A DNA stretch of 64,000 nt from JAJDNS01 sp963578825. Lineage in GTDB: Bacteria > Acidobacteriota > Vicinamibacteria > Fen-336. Both the position numbers and the translations under genes were made by a program. Below, piece by piece: positions 46,096-54,821 of the stretch; within the stretch, counting starts at the first letter, position 1; each line of letters starts with the position of its first letter. Where the stretch lies: NCBI GenBank assembly GCA_963578825.1, contig CAUZDW010000007.1, forward strand, positions 79,637-143,636. The letters are read 5' to 3'. Below the pieces are notes generated by a model. The model saw nothing but the letters and a program-made list of their open reading frames with translations. It was not told the DNA's origin and made no database searches.

Positions 46096-46328
46096 GCTTG
46101 GAGGTTCAGAAACTCCAGGCAGCTCTTTTGCAGCTGAGCCCTGTGCGCGGGGTCCCCGAAGTTGAGCCGGTACTCGTTGATGACCTTGATCTCCATCGCC
46201 TCCCACTCCTTCCAGCAGTCGGCGCAGATGGAGCTGGCGACCTTCTCCTTGATCTCCGGAGAGAAGGGAACGCGGTGGGCGGGGGGAGCCTCGCCCGCTT
46301 TGGAGCAGCGAGTGCACGGGTTGGGCAT
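46092..46328 (-). CDS. YggX-like Fe-S protection protein with added zinc-ribbon cysteines
   Basis: 78 residues. The C-terminal 50 match YggX: VPFSPEIKEKVASSICADC, KEWEAMEIKVINEYRLNFGD and a final helix ending SCLEFLNL. YggX helps protect or repair iron-sulfur proteins. Unlike the usual protein, the N-terminus is MPNPCTRCSK and a second CADC pair lies in the helix region, so a metal-binding ribbon formed by two CxxC pairs is likely. In an operon with the ABC-F gene (4-base overlap); divergent from the DEAD-box helicase. Confidence 0.7.
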   Translation of the reverse strand: MPNPCTRCSKAGEAPPAHRVPFSPEIKEKVASSICADCWKEWEAMEIKVINEYRLNFGDPAHRAQLQKSCLEFLNLQA

Positions 46329-46402
46329 TTGGTTCTCCGTCAAAACAATGATTATAGCCTCCAGCGGGCGCGAGTTGCCAGGTTGGGCGGGCGGGGCTGA
46401 TA

Positions 46403-47812
46403 ATGGGAGATATGGAGACCACCACCGCGAGCCGCAGCTTCGACGCCTATGACCTTTCGGTCGACACGCTCCGAAGCCTGGAGGAGAAGGGGTACCACAC
46501 TCCAACCGACGTCCAGCACGAGGCTATCTCCCTCGCGCTGCAGGGCAGGGACCTGGTCGTCCAGTCCCGCACAGGCACCGGCAAAACGGCGGCTTTCGGT
46601 GTACCGATCGTCGAGAAGGTGGACCTCGCGGTCCAGGCCGTCCAGGCCGTCGTGCTGGCGCCCACCCGTGAGCTCGCCATCCAGGTCTCCCAGGAGATCA
46701 CCAGCCTGGGCAAAGACCGGGGCGTGAAGGTCGAGACGATCTACGGCGGCGACTCCATGGAGCGTCAGCTCGAGGGCATCCGGGCCGGTGCCCACGCGAT
46801 CGTGGGCACCCCGGGCCGGGTCCTCGACCACCTCCGCCGAAAGACCCTCGACTTCAGCAAGGTCAAGACGCTCGTCCTGGACGAGGCCGACCGCATGCTC
46901 GACATGGGCTTCGCCGTCGAGATGGGGCAGATCATGGAGTTCGTGCCCGACGAGCGGCACACCATGCTCTTCTCCGCCACCGTGCCCATCGGCATCAAGG
47001 GCCTCATCTACCACTACATGGCCGAGCCCGAGTGGGTGCTGCTCTCCGAGGACAAGATCTACGTCAAGGAGGTGGAGCACGTCTACTGCCTGACGACGAA
47101 GATGCACAAGGAGGCGACGCTCTACAAGCTCATCGAGTACGAGAACACCGTCTCCTCCATGATCTTCTGCAACACCCGGGAGGAGACGCGCAAGGTCAGC
47201 ACCTTCCTGGCCAAGAAGGGGCTCGCCGCGGCGCTCCTTTCGTCGGATCTTCCCCAGAAGAAGCGCGAGCGCGTGATGGACGCCTTCCGGAACGGCGAGA
47301 TCCGGCACCTCGTCACCACCGACGTGGCCTCCCGGGGCATCGACATCGAGGACCTCTCGCACGTCTTCATCTTCACGACCCCCGACTCCCCAGAGCAGTA
47401 CATTCACCGGGCGGGCCGGACGGGACGGGTAGGGAAGACGGGGAGGGCCATCAGCCTCCTCTCCGCAATGGACCTGATGAACTTCAACCGGCTCGTCAAG
47501 CGCTACCACGTCGAGGTCAAGGAGATCGCGGTGCCGTCCGACGAGGACGTCCAGGCCCGCAAGGCCGGCCGCGTCGTGGAGCTTCTGGCGGAGGCGGGAC
47601 GGAGGCTGTCGCCCGAGGAGTTTGCCGAGTGGGGACCGGTGGCCCGGAGCGTGGCCGGGCACGAGCTCGGGGAACGGATCGTCGCGGCGCTTCTCAAGGA
47701 GTCGCTGGCGAAGCCAAAGGCGCCGGTGGACGACGACGACGACGAGCCGGCCCCGCCGCGACGTTACGACGGGCGGGGGGGGCGCGGGGGGCGGCAGCGG
47801 TATCGGTCTTAG
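46403..47812 (+). CDS. DEAD-box RNA helicase
   Basis: 469 residues. Q motif FDAYDLSVDTLRSLEEKGYH ending in PTDVQ; motif I SRTGTGKT; PTRELA; TPGR; DEAD in VLDEADRMLDMGF; SAT; second domain with MIFCNTREE, TTDVASRGIDI and HRAGRTGR. The tail is acidic, then Arg/Gly-rich (RYDGRGGRGGR), typical for RNA contacts. Role in ribosome assembly or RNA turnover is general for the family. It converges on the ATPase operon to its right. Confidence 0.95.
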   Translation: MGDMETTTASRSFDAYDLSVDTLRSLEEKGYHTPTDVQHEAISLALQGRDLVVQSRTGTGKTAAFGVPIVEKVDLAVQAVQAVVLAPTRELAIQVSQEITSLGKDRGVKVETIYGGDSMERQLEGIRAGAHAIVGTPGRVLDHLRRKTLDFSKVKTLVLDEADRMLDMGFAVEMGQIMEFVPDERHTMLFSATVPIGIKGLIYHYMAEPEWVLLSEDKIYVKEVEHVYCLTTKMHKEATLYKLIEYENTVSSMIFCNTREETRKVSTFLAKKGLAAALLSSDLPQKKRERVMDAFRNGEIRHLVTTDVASRGIDIEDLSHVFIFTTPDSPEQYIHRAGRTGRVGKTGRAISLLSAMDLMNFNRLVKRYHVEVKEIAVPSDEDVQARKAGRVVELLAEAGRRLSPEEFAEWGPVARSVAGHELGERIVAALLKESLAKPKAPVDDDDDEPAPPRRYDGRGGRGGRQRYRS

Positions 47813-47832
47813 TTAAGCAACGGACAAACGGA

Positions 47833-48900
47833 CTATTCCTCGGGCGTCGCGTTGATGTCCGCCCGAGGAATGATACGACGGCGCATCCATCGCTCGAGCA
47901 GGCAGTTCGCCAGCCGGTAGGTCTCTTCCTCGCGCACCAGATACCCGAGCATCGTCAGGCCGTAGAGCGGAACCTCGAGGGCTTCCTCCGACTGGCCGGT
48001 GGCCGCGGCCAGGTCTCGGCGCGTGCGGGCCCCTTCCCGTGCCACGTCCGAGAGGAGCGCCTGCTCGTTCTCGGCGAGGGTCTGGAAGTCGATGGAGAAG
48101 AAGTTCGCCACCATCTCGTCCGCCCCGAGCTGCTCGAGCGTGGCCGCGAGATCGCGGCCCTCGAACAAGCGGCTGGCGATGAGCTGAAGAAGGAAGGGAT
48201 GGCAGCCCGTGCGCTCGACGATGGTCTCGATGTCCTCGGGCGCGAAATTCCCCCGGGCCAGGAGGGGCCGGCACTCTTGGGGGGTCAGCGGGGTGAGATA
48301 GACCGGCGGGATGAACCCCTGCAGAAAGGGCGATGTGGCCAGGCGGGCCTCGTCGTCGAGCCGAGCGAGGGTGCGGGTCGCGGTGAGCACGGCTCGGACG
48401 TCGGGTCCGCGAGAGAGCACACGGCGCATTCGGGCCAGGGTGCCCGCATCGGAGCGTCCCACGACCAGAAGCTCCTCGGCCTCGTCGATCAGGAGCAGCA
48501 GCCGCCATCCGCCTCGGACCGTTCGACGCACGAGTGTTGCGAGCATATCCGCCACCGGCAGGCTCTCGAGCTCGTCGATGGTGACGTCGGTGGCACGACG
48601 GAAGGCCTCTGAATCCTCCACGCTGGAGAGCAGCGTGTCGGCCAGGCCCCGGGAGTCTGCGCTGCCCTGGAGGTCCCAATAGAGAGCCACGAAGGGTGTT
48701 TCGCGGCTGCGCTCGACCCGGTACTCGACCTCCTTGAGGAGGCTGGTCTTGCCCAGGCGTCTCCCGCCGAGCACCCAGAGCGAGTGACGCTCGCCCTCGA
48801 GGATCTCGCCGATCACGGCGGAGCGGCCGAAGAAATCCTCGCCCCGGACCCAGCTCCCGACGATGAAAGGGTTGCGCGTGATGGACGGAGTCGTGGACAC
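47833..48900 (-). CDS. AAA/STAND-type ATPase, soluble
   Basis: 355 residues, no membrane segment. Opens NPFIVGSWVRGEDFFGR, the N-terminal box of this ATPase group; Walker A GGRRLGKT at 45-52; Walker B LLLLIDEAEELLVV (about 130-143); then helical lid and a winged-helix-like C-terminus (ATGQSEEALEVPLYGLTMLG). It starts seven bases after the TPR-membrane ATPase gene ends. Both share the N-P-F/Y-I-x-G box and the GxRRxGKT P-loop, so they are paralogues. Probably the last gene of the operon starting at 53097. Role unknown. Confidence 0.85.
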   Translation of the reverse strand: MSTTPSITRNPFIVGSWVRGEDFFGRSAVIGEILEGERHSLWVLGGRRLGKTSLLKEVEYRVERSRETPFVALYWDLQGSADSRGLADTLLSSVEDSEAFRRATDVTIDELESLPVADMLATLVRRTVRGGWRLLLLIDEAEELLVVGRSDAGTLARMRRVLSRGPDVRAVLTATRTLARLDDEARLATSPFLQGFIPPVYLTPLTPQECRPLLARGNFAPEDIETIVERTGCHPFLLQLIASRLFEGRDLAATLEQLGADEMVANFFSIDFQTLAENEQALLSDVAREGARTRRDLAAATGQSEEALEVPLYGLTMLGYLVREEETYRLANCLLERWMRRRIIPRADINATPEE

Positions 48901-48907
48901 GGGAGCC

Positions 48908-51385
48908 CTAGTCTGCCACAGCCGGGTCCCCGGCGGGGGAGTCCGGGGTCCCAGCCCCCGACTCGGCGTCGACCACGGCCATCACCGACTCCACGTCCGT
49001 GAGCCGGATGGTGCTGCGGCCTTCCTCGAGCATCCGGTTGAGCGCATGGACGCAGTATTTCTGGATGAGGTACGGACGGAGGCGGGACAGATCGAGGATG
49101 CGCTCGACCGCTTCCGCCTTCCAGCGGAAAATGCCCGCCACCGGCTCTCGGACCAGGGCCTCGGCCTCCTCACGGCTGAAGAGAGGCAGCTCGATCTCGT
49201 CGAAGAAGTTGTACCAGGGGCTGCCCTCGCTCTTCCATCGCCGCTTGATTCCCACGCCGCTCATCACCGCGACGAGGTTCTCGGAGAAGCTCTTCATGAA
49301 GATCCCGCGGAGGCGTTGATTCACGCTCTCGGAGTACTCGTTCAGGACGTCCACCTCGTCGATCAGCAGCGCGAGCTTCACCCTGCGACCCGTGCGGGTC
49401 TTCAGCTCCCCGATGACCCGCTGCAGGTCGTGGCTGAACTCCCGGGCCTCGTATCCGTTGATGTCCGGATTCAGCCGCAGGGTGTCGCAGGTCTCCGGGC
49501 TGATGACGAGGGCGTCCACCACTTCGGTCATGAGGGCGTGGAAGAAGCCATGCTCGGGAACTCCCTGCAGGTCCACGAAGACCGGGAAGAACCGCCAGTC
49601 GCCCGCCTCGTCTGCGGCCAGCACCTTCGCCAGGTGATGGAGGAAGGTGGTCTTCCCGATGCGCCTCTCGCCGGTGATCATCAGGCTGTTGCGATGGAGC
49701 GTGCTGAGCATGCGGGTCATGAGGCTCTCGCGCCCGTAGTACATGTCGTCGTCGAGGACTGGTGCGCCCGCGATGTAGGGATTGAAGCGCCGCCGCATGG
49801 CCCGCCGACGGCGCACACGCTGGGCGATGAAGCCGACTCCCACGAAGGAGAGAGCGAGGCCGCCGGCCGAGGGCAGGAACAGAGGCGTCTCGTAGAAGCG
49901 CAAACGCCTCTCGACGGTGATCGTCAGCGCGTCGGTGAGACCCGCGGCGTCGATGGCGGTGACGGTGATCTTGTTCAGGCCCGGCTCGAGGGGAAGCTTG
50001 CGAACGAATTGGAGGCTCCGCACCGGATTGACCGTGTCCTCCGAGGCCATCTCCTCTCCCGCGGGCTCTCCGCCGATCTGAAACTCCACTCGCCGGATCG
50101 CCCGGTCGTCGGTGGCCAATCCCCGGAGCACGTAGGTGGCGCCTTCGACGACCAGCACCTCGCCGCCGAACAGGAAGACCGTCGGCTCCCGGTTCGGGAA
50201 CCACCGGGCGAAGAGGGCCTCACCGGTCCGCCGCTCCGCTCGCGCCAGCCGTTCACGAGCCCGAGCGTGTCCGGGGTCGAGGCGGAGCAGGGCCTCGAAG
50301 GCGACCTGGGCCTCCGGAAACAGCCCTCTCGTCATGAGGTCCTCGCCCCGGGCCGCGAGCTCCTCGATCTGGGCGCGCAGCTCCCGCTGGAGACGCAGAC
50401 CGTCGATGATCTGCCTCGTTCGAGCCAGGAGCTCGTGCGCCGCCGCGTACTCGGGGTCGGCGGCCGCGCTCGTGAGTGGTCCGAGAGCCGCCTCGTAGTG
50501 CCCGCCGTCGAAGAGAGTCTTGCCCTCTGCGAAGGTCACGTCCCGCTCAGCCCTCGTTCGCGATGTCTGGATGCGCTCCTGCGCGGTGCGGCTGCCGCTC
50601 CTGGCCCGGGCGTTGTTCGGCGCCAGGTCGAGGACTTCGTTGTAGGCGACCAGGGCTCCGGTCAGCTCGCCTTCTTTCAGGAGGCGATCGCCGTCGGCCA
50701 GCCGCTGCTGGATGCGCTCGGTCCGGGCGGCGCCTTCACGCTCGGCACGCTGGGCCTCGCGCAGCCGCTCCTGCTCGTTGGTGATGGCCTGGAGCGTTTC
50801 GATGTCGAGGCCGCCGGCGAGGATCTCGGCCTGCTCCAGAAGCGCGAGCGCCTCGTCCCAGGCCCGCCGCTCGCCGAGGACACGCGCCTCGTCCCGAAGG
50901 CGCTGCACCTCCGCCCGGGCGCGTCGGGTGATGCGAGCCTCCTCGGCGCTGCGGGCTTCGCTCTGCAACCGCGTGAGCTCCGCGCGCTTCGGGCTCTTCG
51001 CCGCTGCTCCTGCCTGCTCCGATTGATCGAAGGCCTCGAGAGCCTTGGTGTACTTGTCCTGGCGGAGCAGGCATTGGCCCAGAAGGTAGTGGGGGAGGTA
51101 GTTCACGAACTGCAGCCCGTATGTCTGGACGTTCACCGCTGGTCGCGGCCGAAGCCGGAGCGCCTGGCGAACGTTGTCCACGCAGCTCGTCCAGTCCTGG
51201 GCGGGGATATTGCGGTTGCGAGCCTCCAGATAGTAGTCGTACCACTCCTGCACAGCCTGCGCGGGCCGGGGCACCAGGACGGCGAGCAGGAAAACGACGA
51301 GCACGCGACCTGCTGGGCTCGCCCGACGCCGCGCGAAGCGCGTCCGCGGCCCCTGGAAGGCCCCATCGGGACGTGTCGAAGGCAC
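48908..51385 (-). CDS. Membrane protein: exported TPR-like region, one helix, cytoplasmic ATPase
   Basis: 825 residues. Signal or anchor RVLVVFLLAVLVPRPAQA, then about 350 residues of TPR-like and coiled-coil repeats (YLLGQCLLRQDKYTKALEAF, LKEGELTGALVAYNEVLDLA, GLFPEAQVAFEALLRLD). A small beta domain follows (VLVVEGATYVLRGLATDD), then a membrane helix (LPSAGGLALSFVGVGFIA, about 505-525), then an ATPase: FNPYIAGAPVLDDDMYYGR, P-loop GERRIGKT, LALLIDEVDVLNEY. The topology would let periplasmic binding control a cytoplasmic ATPase. Paralogous ATPase at 47833-48900. Start codon (GTG) uncertain by about 25 residues. Confidence 0.8.
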   Translation of the reverse strand: MPSTRPDGAFQGPRTRFARRRASPAGRVLVVFLLAVLVPRPAQAVQEWYDYYLEARNRNIPAQDWTSCVDNVRQALRLRPRPAVNVQTYGLQFVNYLPHYLLGQCLLRQDKYTKALEAFDQSEQAGAAAKSPKRAELTRLQSEARSAEEARITRRARAEVQRLRDEARVLGERRAWDEALALLEQAEILAGGLDIETLQAITNEQERLREAQRAEREGAARTERIQQRLADGDRLLKEGELTGALVAYNEVLDLAPNNARARSGSRTAQERIQTSRTRAERDVTFAEGKTLFDGGHYEAALGPLTSAAADPEYAAAHELLARTRQIIDGLRLQRELRAQIEELAARGEDLMTRGLFPEAQVAFEALLRLDPGHARARERLARAERRTGEALFARWFPNREPTVFLFGGEVLVVEGATYVLRGLATDDRAIRRVEFQIGGEPAGEEMASEDTVNPVRSLQFVRKLPLEPGLNKITVTAIDAAGLTDALTITVERRLRFYETPLFLPSAGGLALSFVGVGFIAQRVRRRRAMRRRFNPYIAGAPVLDDDMYYGRESLMTRMLSTLHRNSLMITGERRIGKTTFLHHLAKVLAADEAGDWRFFPVFVDLQGVPEHGFFHALMTEVVDALVISPETCDTLRLNPDINGYEAREFSHDLQRVIGELKTRTGRRVKLALLIDEVDVLNEYSESVNQRLRGIFMKSFSENLVAVMSGVGIKRRWKSEGSPWYNFFDEIELPLFSREEAEALVREPVAGIFRWKAEAVERILDLSRLRPYLIQKYCVHALNRMLEEGRSTIRLTDVESVMAVVDAESGAGTPDSPAGDPAVAD

Positions 51386-51397
51386 CTCGCCCGCCGG

Positions 51398-51672
51398 CTA
51401 CTTCTCGAACATCGCGGCGATGTGAGCGCCGCGTGCGGTGGAGGTCAGTGGGTCCGCGGCCATCCGGATCTCCGAGATCTCCACGGGGAACTTCCGCGCC
51501 CGCAGCGTCCGCTCGAAGAGCTCCTTGAACCCCCGCGTCGTGCCGAGACCACCTTGCTGGTTCCGACGTCGAGGCCCACGGGGTGGGCGCCGGCACTGAC
51601 CAGATCCTCCAGCGGCTCGGAGGCTTGCGCCCCCGGCTCCGCCTTCCAGAGCTGGTCCTTGGTCTCCGTCAT
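51398..51672 (-). pseudogene. Actin-like (MreB/FtsA-fold) ATPase remnant, internally deleted
   Basis: The first 45 residues from ATG 51672 end in PVGLDVGTSKVVSARR, the phosphate-1 box of the actin fold. From about 51540, in another frame, the sequence is FKELFERTLRARKFPVEISE, ending AADPLTSTARGAHIAAMFEK, the usual C-terminus of the family. The roughly 250 middle residues, with phosphate-2 and adenosine motifs, are absent. Two bases separate it from the upstream amidase gene and 12 from the ATPase gene. Either a real deletion or a collapsed assembly. Confidence 0.65.
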
Positions 51673-51674
51673 GT

Positions 51675-53097
51675 TCAGTCTCCTTCGCTCCGATTCCCGG
51701 GGGGCGTCGTCCTGGCGCCGCCGGCACGGGCCTGCCTGGCACGCTCCTTGGTGTCGCGGGCCTGGTCGGCAAGCCAGCGATCGTAGAGCCTGGATCTCTC
51801 TTTGCGGACCTGCGCGACCTCACGTCCCGTTGCCAGCGCTTCGCTCGCCAGGCGCTCCTCCGCCTCGCGCACTCCCGCCCACGGGTCGCCGCCCATGACG
51901 TCGAGGAACTGCTCGTCGTATACGAACCCAAACAGCTCCACCACCGGTGCCGTGCGCTGGTAGAGGTCCGGCAGTCCGTATGCCGCGAAGGGAAACCCCT
52001 TGGCCCAGTCCACGTGGTGGCCGATCAGGTGCCGACGGGGGTTGACGCTGATCAGACCGTGGGTGACGCACATGTCGGGGGCGATCGCCCACTTGTCCCG
52101 GAGGTAGTCGGTGAGCCGCCGTCCGGATTCCAGCTGCGCCTGGGTGATGGGAAGAGCCCGTGCTCCTTGCCAGCGGCTCTCGAAGCTCACACCGATCGTG
52201 GGTCCGTTGAGGTTCAGCCAGACCCGCTCCCCGCTCCTCCAGATCGACATGCCGGCATGGTTGGCCCGGTGCGCTTCTTCCACGACCCGGAACGCCTGAC
52301 CGAAGCGGTCGATCAGGTAGTGATACACCTGATGCTTGCGGAGGTACCGAAGCAGGTTCTGGCTCGAGTCTCTCAGCTTGCCGTTGAAGGACTCCTCCAG
52401 CGGCCAGATGTCGCTCTCCGAGGTGTGGTACACGAGGCCGATGGGACGCTCGAAGACCTCGGGCGCCATCTCCCCGGCAACCGAGAAGACCCGGTAGTGC
52501 CGGGGATCGCCGGCGGTGGCGTAGGACGTGTCGATCCGCAGGCCGTTGCTGTAGAGCTCGAAGTCCTCGCCCGCATCCACCAGCCACACCCCCTGGGTCG
52601 GGAGCCCCGTCTGCGCAGCGCGCAGGTGTTCCGCCACCGGACCCTGGGGCGCCGACTCCACCGCATCCGGCGGCTGAGCGCGGGGATAGGCCGCCAGAGC
52701 GAGGCCGGCCGCCACCACGACGAGAGCGGCTGCCCAGTTGGTGGCCTGCCTCACCCGTGGGGCCACCGCCGGGCGTCGAGGCGTTCAGGGCTCCGTTGGG
52801 GTTCGTGGAGAAGAGAGCCCTCGCCCTGTCGAGACGGCTCATCCGGTAGAGGGCCCATCGGACCGGAGCCAGGGGAACGGCCTGGAAGCGCTCGTCCAGG
52901 GTTTCGTAACGTTCGAGAGACTGACGGACGAAGCGGAGCTTCTTCACCGGGTCCCGAATCGTGCGAGCGCGCTCCTCGAGCTCGGCGATCGGGTCCGCGC
53001 GCAGACCGAAGACACGCGGAGGGCGTGTCGACCCCTCCGGCTTCCTCACCGCTCGTCCCCTGGCGGGGACTCGTCTGCCCGACCGCGCTCGCGCCAA
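51675..53097 (-). CDS. Membrane-anchored N-acetylmuramoyl-L-alanine amidase / PGRP-like protein (frameshifted)
   Basis: From TTG 53097 (GGAGAG before it), about 110 charged cytoplasmic residues (AELEERARTIRDPVKKLRFV, ETLDERFQAVPLAPVRWALY). A one-base slip near 52765 in GGCGGTGGCCCC follows, then a membrane helix (TNWAAALVVVAAGLALAAY) and a periplasmic amidase-2 domain: VYHTSESDIWP, YLIDRFGQAFRVVEEAHRAN, HAGMSIW, HLIGHHVDWAKGF. The His residues fit the zinc site of T7-lysozyme/PGRP amidases that cut the sugar-peptide bond of peptidoglycan. Alternatively the part from GTG 52766 is a separate gene. First gene of the operon. Confidence 0.75.
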
Positions 53098-53115
53098 ACT
53101 ACTCTCCGACTATGA

Positions 53116-53145
53116 ATTATAGGGTTTTGGCCCCTTTGCTCACAA
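53116..53145 (-). promoter_or_regulatory. Sigma-70-like promoter of the amidase-ATPase operon
   Basis: On the - strand, -10 TATAAT (53116-53121) is a perfect consensus and -35 TTGTGA (53140-53145) lies 18 bases away. Transcription would begin near 53109, directly before the GGAGAG ribosome site at 53102-53107, giving a very short leader. Confidence 0.6.
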
Positions 53146-53247
53146 GGCGGCTGGGACAGCGTGGTGGAAGTGCTCCGTGAGCGAGGCCGAGAGAGAATAC
53201 CGGGAGTATTCCGAGGTTCGGCAACGAAGAGCTGGTGGAAAAGATCC

Positions 53248-53285
53248 GGCCTCGACGCGGTCCGACTTTCGCCACGGGCTCCTAG
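53248..53285 (-). repeat. 38-base dispersed repeat, copy 2
   Basis: 35 of 38 bases match 17390-17427 in the same orientation on the + strand. Here it is intergenic, in the 284-base spacer between the amidase operon promoter and the PilZ gene. Confidence 0.55.
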
Positions 53286-53381
53286 GGGCGCCGAACGCCG
53301 GCGCCGTCGGAGTCGGAGGAGCCTGACCGCGGCTGAGCCGGAGCTTGAGCAGGCGCGCGGGGGCGCCTAGAATTCCGGTTC

Positions 53382-53777
53382 GTGGGCAGGAATTCGGTGA
53401 TCGAGCGCCAGGGTTCGGGCGGTGTAGACGGGCGAGAGAGTCGGCGTGAGCCTCGAGTGAGCGTGGACCTCCCGGCCGTGCTGGAGGGGCGTTCGCCTCG
53501 GGAGGCCCGCGTGGTCGATGCCAGCCTCGTGGGTTGCCTCCTGCGTTGCGACAAGATTCTGGATGCCGGAGCGGTGGTGGACCTCCTGCTCGAGTTGCCC
53601 GACGGGCCCGTCCGCACCAAGGCGCGGGTCGCTCAGAACTCCCTGGACGGCCAGTCGATGCCCGGCCCCCCGCGCTATCTGGCGGGTGTGCAGTTCCTCG
53701 GCCTCGCCGCCGCGGACGAGCCTCGTCTGAGGTCCTTCCTCGAGTCGCAATCCAGACGGGGAACGGGTGAAGGCTAG
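53382..53777 (+). CDS. Single PilZ domain protein
   Basis: 131 residues from GTG 53382. ESRREPRVSVDLPAVLEG gives the RRxxR c-di-GMP contact and ARVVDASLVGCLLRCD the D/NxSxxG contact, both intact, then strands to RYLAGVQFLGLAAADE. Small cytoplasmic c-di-GMP receptor. Its end overlaps the next gene by 11 bases, so translation is likely coupled. Confidence 0.8.
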   Translation: MGRNSVIERQGSGGVDGRESRREPRVSVDLPAVLEGRSPREARVVDASLVGCLLRCDKILDAGAVVDLLLELPDGPVRTKARVAQNSLDGQSMPGPPRYLAGVQFLGLAAADEPRLRSFLESQSRRGTGEG

Positions 53778-54723
53778 CTCGCTTCGTGACGTCTCCATAG
53801 CCGAGCTCCGGGCGCTCCTCGACGAGGAGGCAGCGCACTGGGAAGCCGAGCTTCATTGGGACTTCGCCTCGGTGCACGCTGCCGTGGCCGGCGGAGTCGA
53901 GCGAGGAACCCTCAACGGCCGAGTCCTGGGCGACGAGGTCCGCCCCGTCGCCTACTCCTACTACCTCGGCGACGTCGGTCGGACGATCGTGGGATCGATA
54001 TTCGCCAGCCGGTCCCATCGGGGCAAGGGGCTCGAGGAACAGCTCGCCGCGGCCATCATCGGCGAGGCGCGCGCCGAGCGGGGATGCGGGCGGCTGGAGT
54101 GTCAGACGCTCTTCTGCACGGCGGCGGGCGCGAACGACAGCTTCCGAGAGGCCGGCTTCGAGAGTCGCGTCCGGCACTACATGCTCCTCGACCTGAGGCG
54201 CTCCTTCCCTGCGGGGAAGCCGCAGCTCCCGGGGGGCTTCCGATTCCGGCCGGTCCGGCGCAGCGATCTCCACGCCGCCGCGGAGATCGTCTACAGGAGC
54301 CACGTGGGCTCGCTGGACGCCGCGCTCAATCTGACCTATGCGACGCCCTCGGCCTGCCGAACCTTCGTCGACACACTCGTGGTGCGTGCCGGCTGCGGCC
54401 GCTTCGACACCGATGCCTCTCGTTTCGTCGAGGGGCCGAAGGGCCCGGCGGCCGTCCTTCTGGCCAGCCGCCTCGCCCCGACCAATGGACACATCTGCCA
54501 GGTCTCCGTCGTGCCGGAGGCTCAGGGCCACGGCCTCGGGCTCGCCCTCATGTTGAGCGCGCTCCGGGCCTTCGACCGTGACGGCCTCTCCACCGCGACC
54601 CTGTCCGTCACGGCGGGCAACGAGCGCGCTCACCGCCTGTACGACGTTCTCGGCTTCGACGTGTTGCGAGAGTTCGGGGCCCACGCGTGGCTCCGGCCCC
54701 CGGGCCAGATCGAGCTCCCATAG
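53767..54723 (+). CDS. Double GNAT-fold acetyltransferase-like protein
   Basis: 318 residues. Two GNAT repeats: the first has FASRSHRGKGLEEQLAAAII (acetyl-CoA loop RGKGLE), the second VSVVPEAQGHGLGLALMLSA, followed by VTAGNERAHRLYDVLGFDVL. The second loop Q-x-x-G-x-G/A is canonical, the first somewhat altered, so the C-terminal half is probably catalytic. Substrate unknown. GTG start inside the end of the PilZ gene. Confidence 0.82.
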   Translation: MKASSLRDVSIAELRALLDEEAAHWEAELHWDFASVHAAVAGGVERGTLNGRVLGDEVRPVAYSYYLGDVGRTIVGSIFASRSHRGKGLEEQLAAAIIGEARAERGCGRLECQTLFCTAAGANDSFREAGFESRVRHYMLLDLRRSFPAGKPQLPGGFRFRPVRRSDLHAAAEIVYRSHVGSLDAALNLTYATPSACRTFVDTLVVRAGCGRFDTDASRFVEGPKGPAAVLLASRLAPTNGHICQVSVVPEAQGHGLGLALMLSALRAFDRDGLSTATLSVTAGNERAHRLYDVLGFDVLREFGAHAWLRPPGQIELP

Positions 54724-54775
54724 GCCAGCCATCCCGCGGAGCCCATTTGAGACGTGCGACGAGGGATCTGACGAG

Positions 54776-54802
54776 CGAGATGGCCGCGCTCAGAGTGACA
54801 CC
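54776..54802 (-). repeat. Dispersed repeat end, second copy
   Basis: Reverse complement matches 43768-43794 at 26 of 27 bases; the only difference is one C/T. It lies just upstream of an exported-protein gene. Only this end is conserved; sequence further left differs from the first copy. Confidence 0.6.
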
Positions 54803-54821
54803 CCGGTGCCATAATCAGTGC

